From Candidatus Limivivens merdigallinarum (GTDB lineage: Bacteria > Bacillota > Clostridia > Lachnospirales > Lachnospiraceae), in the NCBI GenBank assembly GCA_018713105.1, contig DVFT01000226.1, forward strand, positions 1 to 39,190: a stretch of DNA of 39,190 bases, given 5' to 3'. A program made the translations under genes and the position numbers. The number at the start of each line of letters is the position of its first letter. The first letter of the stretch is position 1. The notes below the pieces were generated by a model. That model was given only the letters and a program-made list of their open reading frames with translations, had not been told where the DNA came from and searched no databases. Positions 33,335-39,190 of the stretch are shown here, piece by piece.

Positions 33335-35659
33335 TTACTCCGTTTTTACGAGTGCTTCTTTCAGCACTTCATCCATGTGTTCTACAAATAAGATCTCCAG
33401 ACCTTTCTTGATCTCGTTGGAAATTTCCTCCACATCCGGTCTGTTTTTCTCCGGAACCAAGACGGTTCTCATGCCTGCGTTCTTTGCCGCCAGAAGCTTC
33501 TCCTTCAAACCTCCGATGGGCAGGACGCGGCCTCTCAGGGTAATCTCGCCCGTCATGGCGATGTCCGCACGGACCGGAATCCTTGTGATAGCGGACAGCA
33601 TCGCCGTAGCCATGGTGATCCCGGCAGAGGGACCGTCCTTGGGAACTGCGCCCTCAGGAATATGGATATGAATATCGTTCTTGCTGAAAAACTCCTTGTC
33701 GATCCCATACTGGGCGCTGACAGAACGGATATAGCTGATCCCTGCCACCGCAGATTCCTTCATCACATCCCCAAGCTGCCCTGTAAGCGTCAGCTCGCCT
33801 TTTCCCGGCATCACGTTGACCTCAATCTCCAGAGTCTCCCCGCCCACGCTGGTCCAGGCAAGACCGCGGACAATTCCCACATCGTCCTTCTCATTGAGAC
33901 GGTTGACGGTATACCGCTCTTTCCCCAGATATTTGGACAGATTCCCCTCTGTGATCTTTAAGGACTCTTTCTTCTCCTCCAGGAGTTCCCTAGCCGCTTT
34001 CCTACAGATCTCCCCGATCTTCCTTTCCAGGTTCCTGACGCCCGCTTCCCTGGTGTAAGCGGAAATCATTTTCTTTAACGCCCGGTCTGTGATGGAAAAA
34101 CGATAGTTCTCCAGCCCATGCTTTCGAACCTGCTTTGCCAAAAGGTGCTCCCTTGCAATATGGAACTTCTCATTCTCCGTATAGCTGGAAATCTCAATGA
34201 CCTCCATACGGTCCAAGAGAGGTCTTGGGATCGTCTGAATATCGTTGGCTGTGGCCACAAAGAGCACTTCGGACAAATCCAGCGGAATTTCCACATAGTT
34301 GTCGCGGAATTTGTTGTTCTGTTCGGAATCCAGCACTTCCAAAAGGGCAGAAGAGGTATCTCCCTTATAATCGCTGCTGACCTTGTCGATCTCGTCCAAC
34401 AGCATCAGAGGATTCTTCACTCCGGCCATTTTAAGCCCGTTGGCAATCCGTCCCGGCATAGCCCCGATATAGGTCCTTCTGTGTCCGCGGATTTCCGCTT
34501 CATCCCGGACGCCGCCCAGACTGATCCGGACATATTTCTTCTCCAGAGCTCTGGCGATAGAACGGCCAATGGACGTTTTTCCGGTTCCAGGCGGTCCTAC
34601 CAGGCAGAGGATCGGGCTGTCCCCCTTCTTCGTCAAAGTACGGACTGCCAGAAACTCCAGCACCCTCTCTTTCACTTTTTCCAATCCGTAATGATCCTCT
34701 TCCAAAACCTTCTTGGCATTCTTTAGATCCTGATTATCCTTGGAGGCCTTATCCCAGGGAAGCTCCAGAAGCGTTTCGATATAGCCCCGGATCACAGAAC
34801 TTTCCGCAGAATTATTGCCCGCGTTTTTGAATCGGTCGATCTCCTTGTTGATCCGCTCCTTAACCTCCTTGGAAGCTTTCAGTTTTTTCACTTCGTCCCG
34901 AAAATGCTCCACCTCGGCATAGGTATTGTCCTCTCCCAGTTCTTCCCGGATGACTTTCAGCTGTTCCCGCAAAAGATATTCCCGTTGGTTCTTATCCACC
35001 TGCGCCTTGATCTTATTCTGGAGTTCATGTCTGATATGCATGACCTCCACCTCATTGCTCAAAAGGACACTTAACAGTTCAAACCGCTCATAGATATCCA
35101 CAGCCTCCAGGATCCTCTGGCGCTGTTCGTAATAAAGCGGAACATTGATGGCAATCTGATCTACCAGCTTCTTCAGATCCTTCATCTCCAGAATCTGCGC
35201 AGAAAGCTCTTTGCTCATCTTCCCGTTCTCTTCACAGTAATCCTTAAAGATACTCTTCAGGGTACGCGCCATAGCCTCCTGGCTTCTCGTATCCAGCATT
35301 CCTTCTTCTTCCTCGGAAAATACGGATATATCTGCCTCCAGAAAGCCCTCCGCATCCTCCAGGCAGATCAGCTCTGCCCGGTCCGTGCCTTCTACCAGCA
35401 CCCGGAAAATATTCTTTGGAAGCTTCATGACCTGCTTGACCGTCACAATGGTCCCTACCCGATAGAGATCCTCCTGGGCAGGTTCCTTCGTATCCGCAGA
35501 ACGCTGTGCGACCACAAAGAGTCTCTGATCCCGCTGCATTGCTTCCTCTACAGCTTTCACAGAACGTTCCCGGCTGATGTCAAAATGCACGATCATGGAC
35601 GGCAGGATCGTCATTCCCCGAAGCGCCACAGCCGGTATCTTATTGATTTCTTCCTTCAT
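33335..35659 (-). CDS. lon: ATP-dependent protease Lon
   Basis: Lon degrades misfolded and regulatory proteins in the cytoplasm. The 774 residues contain the N-terminal substrate-binding domain (about 1-200, starting [19 protein letters not shown]), a long coiled region, the AAA+ module with Walker [10 protein letters not shown] and Walker B LLDEIDK, and the C-terminal peptidase domain. There [12 protein letters not shown] carries the catalytic Ser678, and GGLKEK carries Lys721, 43 residues later as in the Escherichia coli dyad. The layout is that of LonA. The start overlaps the clpX stop as ATGA. No heat-shock operator was recognised nearby. Confidence 0.97.
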   Translation of the reverse strand: MKEEINKIPAVALRGMTILPSMIVHFDISRERSVKAVEEAMQRDQRLFVVAQRSADTKEPAQEDLYRVGTIVTVKQVMKLPKNIFRVLVEGTDRAELICLEDAEGFLEADISVFSEEEEGMLDTRSQEAMARTLKSIFKDYCEENGKMSKELSAQILEMKDLKKLVDQIAINVPLYYEQRQRILEAVDIYERFELLSVLLSNEVEVMHIRHELQNKIKAQVDKNQREYLLREQLKVIREELGEDNTYAEVEHFRDEVKKLKASKEVKERINKEIDRFKNAGNNSAESSVIRGYIETLLELPWDKASKDNQDLKNAKKVLEEDHYGLEKVKERVLEFLAVRTLTKKGDSPILCLVGPPGTGKTSIGRSIARALEKKYVRISLGGVRDEAEIRGHRRTYIGAMPGRIANGLKMAGVKNPLMLLDEIDKVSSDYKGDTSSALLEVLDSEQNNKFRDNYVEIPLDLSEVLFVATANDIQTIPRPLLDRMEVIEISSYTENEKFHIAREHLLAKQVRKHGLENYRFSITDRALKKMISAYTREAGVRNLERKIGEICRKAARELLEEKKESLKITEGNLSKYLGKERYTVNRLNEKDDVGIVRGLAWTSVGGETLEIEVNVMPGKGELTLTGQLGDVMKESAVAGISYIRSVSAQYGIDKEFFSKNDIHIHIPEGAVPKDGPSAGITMATAMLSAITRIPVRADIAMTGEITLRGRVLPIGGLKEKLLAAKNAGMRTVLVPEKNRPDVEEISNEIKKGLEILFVEHMDEVLKEALVKTE

Positions 35660-36963
35660 GCAGTTTCCTCGATTTCTTTCACGACTCGTTTGCCTTTGCC
35701 CCGCCCTTTGGAACGCACATCGTCCTGGTACATCAATACCGGTTCTCCCGTCTGGTCGATCACGTCCTTGGTCACAAGGCAGCTCTCCACTCCCTCCTCG
35801 GATGGGAGATTGTACATAATATCCATCATGGATTTCTCCAAAATTGCGCGCAGGCCTCTGGCGCCGGTCTTTCTCTCCAGCGTCTTATTCGCCACCTCTT
35901 CCACGGCTTCGTCAGAGAAGGAAAGTTCCACGCCGTCCAGCTCAAACATCTTCTTGTACTGTTTGATGATCGAGTTTTTCGGCTCCTTCAGGATCCTGAT
36001 CAGCGCCGGCTTATCCAGCTCGTCCAAGGATACCACCACCGGTACACGGCCGATGATCTCCGGGATCATGCCGAATTTCACAAAATCCTGTGGAAGCGCC
36101 TTCTTCAGGATTTCTCCCACATTGTGCTCCCTCTTCTCATTCACGGCAGAGTTAAAACCGATGGCTTTCTGATCCAGACGGCCCTCAATGATCTTCTCCA
36201 ACCCCTCAAAAGCACCGCCGCAGATAAACAGAATGTTCGTGGTATTGATCTGCAGAAGTTCCTGATGGGGATGCTTCCTTCCGCCCTGGGGCGGAACAGA
36301 CGCCACCGTTCCTTCCAGGATCTTCAGCAGTGCCTGCTGTACGCCCTCTCCGGAAACGTCACGGGTGATGGAAGCATTCTCCGATTTCCTGGTGATCTTG
36401 TCAAACTCATCGATATAGATGATCCCATACTCCGCCTTCTTGATATCATAATCTGCTGCCTGGATCAGCTTCAGCAGGATGTTCTCCACATCCTCACCCA
36501 CGTATCCAGCCTCTGTCAGGGATGTTGCATCCGCAATGGCAAACGGAACGTTCAACATTCTTGCCAGCGTCTGTGCCAACAGAGTTTTTCCGGAGCCGGT
36601 AGGCCCCAGCAACAGGATATTGCTCTTCTGCAGCTCCACGTCTCCGATGGTTCTTCCGGACGTGATCCGTTTGTAGTGATTGTATACAGCCACAGCCAAA
36701 GCCTTCTTCGCTTCCTCCTGGCCGATGACATAATCATCCAGAAAAGCCTTGATCTCCTTGGGCTTTAAAAGCTTGAGGCCATCCTCCTCCTCTTCCGGCT
36801 CATAGTAGCCGTCCATCTCCTCATCCACGATCTCCGCGCAGATTTCAATACATTCATCACAGATATATACGCCGTCGGGCCCTGCGATCAGTTTTCTGAC
36901 CTGATCCTCCGATTTATTGCAAAAAGAACATCTCACCTTATGTTCTCCATATTTTCCCGCCAT
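35656..36963 (-). CDS. clpX: ATP-dependent Clp protease ATP-binding subunit ClpX
   Basis: ClpX unfolds substrates and feeds them to ClpP. The 435 residues start with a four-cysteine zinc-binding domain (C12, C15, C35, C38), which binds adaptors and substrates. The AAA+ core follows, with Walker [16 protein letters not shown] (about 115-129), the pore loop in [12 protein letters not shown], Walker [11 protein letters not shown] and sensor 2 in [10 protein letters not shown]. The length is typical. It follows clpP after a 154-bp gap with two hairpins and a possible promoter, so it may be transcribed both with clpP and separately. The start follows GAGGTG. Confidence 0.97.
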   Translation of the reverse strand: MAGKYGEHKVRCSFCNKSEDQVRKLIAGPDGVYICDECIEICAEIVDEEMDGYYEPEEEEDGLKLLKPKEIKAFLDDYVIGQEEAKKALAVAVYNHYKRITSGRTIGDVELQKSNILLLGPTGSGKTLLAQTLARMLNVPFAIADATSLTEAGYVGEDVENILLKLIQAADYDIKKAEYGIIYIDEFDKITRKSENASITRDVSGEGVQQALLKILEGTVASVPPQGGRKHPHQELLQINTTNILFICGGAFEGLEKIIEGRLDQKAIGFNSAVNEKREHNVGEILKKALPQDFVKFGMIPEIIGRVPVVVSLDELDKPALIRILKEPKNSIIKQYKKMFELDGVELSFSDEAVEEVANKTLERKTGARGLRAILEKSMMDIMYNLPSEEGVESCLVTKDVIDQTGEPVLMYQDDVRSKGRGKGKRVVKEIEETA

Positions 36964-36985
36964 ATTTTCACCTCATCTATCGCCG

Positions 36986-37067
36986 GGGCAGCTTTTCACA
37001 GCTGTCTTTCCAGCGCTGCCCTCATTATAAGCATCGAAAGGGGATGTTTTGATGCAACATCCCCTTT
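36986..37067 (-). promoter_or_regulatory. clpP-clpX intergenic hairpins and possible clpX promoter
   Basis: AAAGGGGATGTT and AACATCCCCTTT (37037-37067) form a 12-bp stem after clpP. The minus strand has only TTTC beyond it, so it may be a leaky terminator. A perfect TATAAT (37029-37024) follows on the minus strand, with no good -35. Then a smaller hairpin, GGGCAGC/GCTGCCC (37021-36986), lies in the clpX leader. Confidence 0.5.
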
Positions 37068-37117
37068 TGTACCTGATCCCATGTGATACGCATTCAGTCT
37101 CGGGGGTATTCTCCGTC

Positions 37118-37699
37118 TTAATGATTGGTGATCACACTGTCAATCAATCCGTAAGCTTTGGCCTCCTCTGCGCTCATATAATGATCGCGCTCGGTATCCA
37201 CCTCGATCACGCCCAAGGGCTGGCCGGTATTGGCTGCCAAATGCTCGTTCAGTTTTTTCTTCGTCTCCAAAATACGGTCTGCCACAATCTTAATATCCGT
37301 TGCCTGTCCCTGGGCACCGCCGGAAGGCTGATGAATCATGATCTCTGCATTGGGAAGCGCAAAACGCTTTCCTTTAGCGCCCCCCGCCAGCAGGAATGCC
37401 CCCATGCTGGCTGCCATGCCGATACAGATGGTCGATACGTCGCATTTGATGTAATGCATGGTATCATAGATCGCCCATCCCGCTGATACGGAACCGCCCG
37501 GGCTGTTAATGTAAAGGTGTATATCCTTTCCCGGATCCTCAGCTTCCAAAAACAGAAGCTGCGCCACGATCAGATTCGCACTGACATCCGTCACTTCCTC
37601 ACCGAGGAAAATGATCCTGTCCTTTAAAAGTCTTGAGTAAATGTCGTAGCTTCTCTCGCCGCGACTTGTCTGTTCAATGACATAAGGCACTAAACTCAT
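37118..37699 (-). CDS. clpP: ATP-dependent Clp protease proteolytic subunit ClpP
   Basis: ClpP forms the tetradecameric serine peptidase chamber used with ClpX. The start at 37699 ([20 protein letters not shown]) has an AGGAGA site. An upstream in-frame start at 37720 would add seven residues with no family support. The 193 residues show the catalytic triad: Ser98 in [11 protein letters not shown], His123 in MIHQPSGG and Asp172 in [10 protein letters not shown]. The SPGGSVSAG oxyanion segment lies at 66-74. The gene follows tig by 47 bp in the usual Firmicutes order. Confidence 0.98.
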   Translation of the reverse strand: MSLVPYVIEQTSRGERSYDIYSRLLKDRIIFLGEEVTDVSANLIVAQLLFLEAEDPGKDIHLYINSPGGSVSAGWAIYDTMHYIKCDVSTICIGMAASMGAFLLAGGAKGKRFALPNAEIMIHQPSGGAQGQATDIKIVADRILETKKKLNEHLAANTGQPLGVIEVDTERDHYMSAEEAKAYGLIDSVITNH

Positions 37700-37746
37700 G
37701 AAGCTTCTCCTCTCTTCCAAAAGTCGCCATCCAAGGGGGAAATCTC

Positions 37747-39033
37747 TCAGACTTCCTTTGCAGCCTCTCTTACCAGATCTACGGCTGCCTGGATCGCCAA
37801 ATCCTTCTTCATCTGTTCTCTCTCGTATTCACCCATCAGCTCTTTGAGCTTGTCAGCTTCCATCTTGTATACGTCGGCAAGCTTTGTAATCTCCTCGTCT
37901 ACTCTTTCATCGGAGATCTCAATGTTTTCCGCTTTTGCAACTGCCTCCAGCACCAGGCTGTTCTGGATCCGTTTCAGAGCTTCCGGTCTCATCTGCTCTC
38001 TCATCTTGTCTACATCCATGCCGGTAAACTGGAAATACTGTTCCATGGTCAGACCCTGGGATTTCATTCTCCTTGCAAAGTCTTCCATCTGGTTGCGGAT
38101 CTGGGTATCTACCATTGCATCCGGAATCTCCATGGTAGCATTCTCTACGATTTTCTCTACCACAGCGTTCTCCTTCTGGGATTTCGCTGTTCTTTCTTTT
38201 CTCTCAAGCAGGTTTTTCTTGATGTCAGCTTTGTACTCGTCCATGGTCTCGAACTCGGATACCTCGGAAGCGAACTCGTCGTCTGCCTCCGGCAGCTCCT
38301 TCACCTTGATCTCATTGACCTTGCATTTGAATACGGCAGCCTTGCCTGCAAGATCCTTGGCATGATATTCCTCCGGGAAGGTTACGTTTACATCCAGCTC
38401 TTCACCGATCTTTGCGCCGATCAGCTGATCTTCAAAGCCCGGGATGAAGCTTCCGGATCCAATGGTCAGCTCATAGTTCTCGGCCTTTCCGCCCTCAAAG
38501 GGAACGCCGTCCACGGAACCATCGAAGTCCAGTTTGATGATATCGCCATTCTCCACAGCTCTGTCGTCGATGTCGATCATTCTGGAGTTCTTCTCTCTCT
38601 CTTTATCGATTTCAGCCTGGATTTCCTCGTCGGTCACTTCCACCTCACTCTTGGGAACCTCCACGCCCTTGTACTCGCCTAAGGTTACTTCCGGTTTTAC
38701 AGCAACGGTTGCTGTAAAAATGAACGGCTTGCCGCTCTCGATCTGAACCACGTCGATTTCCGGCTGGGATACGATCTCCAGATCACAGTCCTCAATCGCT
38801 TTCTCATACTGTTCCGGGATCAGTGCATTCGCTGCATCCTCAAAGAAAATCCCCTGACCGTACATCTTCTCGATCATCTTGCGGGGCGCTTTGCCTTTCC
38901 GGAATCCGGGAATGTTGATTCTTCCCTTCATCTTCAGATATGCTTTCTGAACTGCATTCTCAAAATCCTCGGCACTTGCTTCGATGGTAAGCTTTGCCAT
39001 GTTTTTTTCCAGCTTTTCAACCTGTAAACTCAT
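37747..39033 (-). CDS. tig: Trigger factor (ribosome-associated chaperone)
   Basis: Trigger factor binds nascent chains at the ribosome exit tunnel. The 428 residues have the three expected parts: an N-terminal ribosome-binding domain with the signature GFRKGKAPR (43-51), an FKBP-type prolyl isomerase domain (about 150-245) with [14 protein letters not shown] and [14 protein letters not shown], and a C-terminal helical chaperone domain. An AGGAGG site lies about 12 nt before the ATG. The gene heads the tig-clpP-clpX-lon-engB group and has a recognisable promoter. Confidence 0.98.
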   Translation of the reverse strand: MSLQVEKLEKNMAKLTIEASAEDFENAVQKAYLKMKGRINIPGFRKGKAPRKMIEKMYGQGIFFEDAANALIPEQYEKAIEDCDLEIVSQPEIDVVQIESGKPFIFTATVAVKPEVTLGEYKGVEVPKSEVEVTDEEIQAEIDKEREKNSRMIDIDDRAVENGDIIKLDFDGSVDGVPFEGGKAENYELTIGSGSFIPGFEDQLIGAKIGEELDVNVTFPEEYHAKDLAGKAAVFKCKVNEIKVKELPEADDEFASEVSEFETMDEYKADIKKNLLERKERTAKSQKENAVVEKIVENATMEIPDAMVDTQIRNQMEDFARRMKSQGLTMEQYFQFTGMDVDKMREQMRPEALKRIQNSLVLEAVAKAENIEISDERVDEEITKLADVYKMEADKLKELMGEYEREQMKKDLAIQAAVDLVREAAKEV

Positions 39034-39129
39034 GGTACTTTATTTCCTCCTGATTTTATAAATTTCCAATTTTTCTATTCTGGGAACTTCTCCCCCGCTG
39101 CAGATGGGCAAAGTTCCATACTTATAGTC

Positions 39130-39158
39130 ATTGTAGTAGTATATCACAAGCTTTCCAA
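39130..39158 (-). promoter_or_regulatory. Promoter of tig
   Basis: On the minus strand TTGGAA (39158-39153), a 17-nt spacer and TACAAT (39135-39130) give an mRNA leader of about 90 nt before tig. No CIRCE or CtsR-type operator was recognised in the leader. The -35 box touches the T-tract of the preceding terminator. Confidence 0.6.
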
Positions 39159-39190
39159 AAAAGCCACTGTTTTTTTTAAACAGAAACTGG
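39157..39190 (-). terminator. Probable intrinsic terminator of the gene upstream of tig
   Basis: On the minus strand CCA and CTGTTT pair with AAACAG and TGG (4 nt unpaired on one side) around an A-rich loop, followed by C and six T residues. The stem reaches the last base of the window, so its full extent is not visible. Confidence 0.5.

Noticed and set aside
39034-39190. Search for CIRCE or CtsR operators upstream of tig and clpP
   Set aside because: No inverted TTAGCACTC pair and no GGTCAAA direct repeat was seen, so class I or III heat-shock control is not supported here.

Overview
The window looks like chromosomal DNA of a gut-type Clostridia (Firmicutes), most probably a Lachnospiraceae member. 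The reasons are the gene order tig-clpP-clpX-lon-engB followed by a T-box-controlled valS, AddAB in place of RecBCD, a murB-rapZ-whiA-HPr-like operon, a MdxF/MdxG-like maltodextrin permease pair, and strong Gram-positive Shine-Dalgarno sequences. The base composition looks even throughout, with no obvious foreign island. No tRNA, rRNA, CRISPR array, prophage or complete insertion sequence was seen. Nearly all genes are on the minus strand, so transcription runs from high to low coordinates. Only a secreted Ig-like protein (16885-18942) and a LacI-type regulator (28274-29305) are on the plus strand.

Layout from right to left, which is the main direction of transcription. 39190-32702 is the protein quality-control run tig, clpP, clpX, lon and the ribosome-assembly GTPase engB. 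32705-29566 is valS with its own promoter and a tRNA-sensing T-box leader. 29305-19034 is a starch and maltodextrin locus: a LacI regulator diverging from malF-malG, then type I pullulanase, 4-alpha-glucanotransferase, a GH133 debranching enzyme and a GH13 alpha-glucosidase. The enzymes carry no signal peptides, so imported maltodextrins and branched stubs are probably processed in the cytoplasm. The solute-binding protein expected with MalFG is not in the window, and MalF looks short at its N-terminus. 18942-16885 is a secreted protein with Big2, InlB-B and Fn3-like repeats. 16699-9594 is addB-addA. 9534-5390 is a GtrA-YfhO fusion membrane protein and a class I aminotransferase. 5324-2305 is murB-rapZ-whiA and an HPr-like gene with Glu at the histidine site. 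2168-1 holds an orphan 2Fe-2S/ASKHA activator protein, a 5'-truncated aldo/keto reductase remnant and the start of a Phd/YefM-type antitoxin cut by the window edge.

The signal that gene families do not explain is a palindromic intergenic repeat. There are two long copies (29312-29497 and 32253-32419) and one short diverged copy (2200-2243). All three have the same orientation and sit directly against, or within 2 nt of, the U-tract of a minus-strand intrinsic terminator. The two long copies flank valS, and one of them lies inside the valS mRNA leader between the T-box terminator and the ribosome binding site.

Limits: everything was read by eye. Family assignments rest on recognised motifs, not searches, and promoter and operator calls are consensus matches only.
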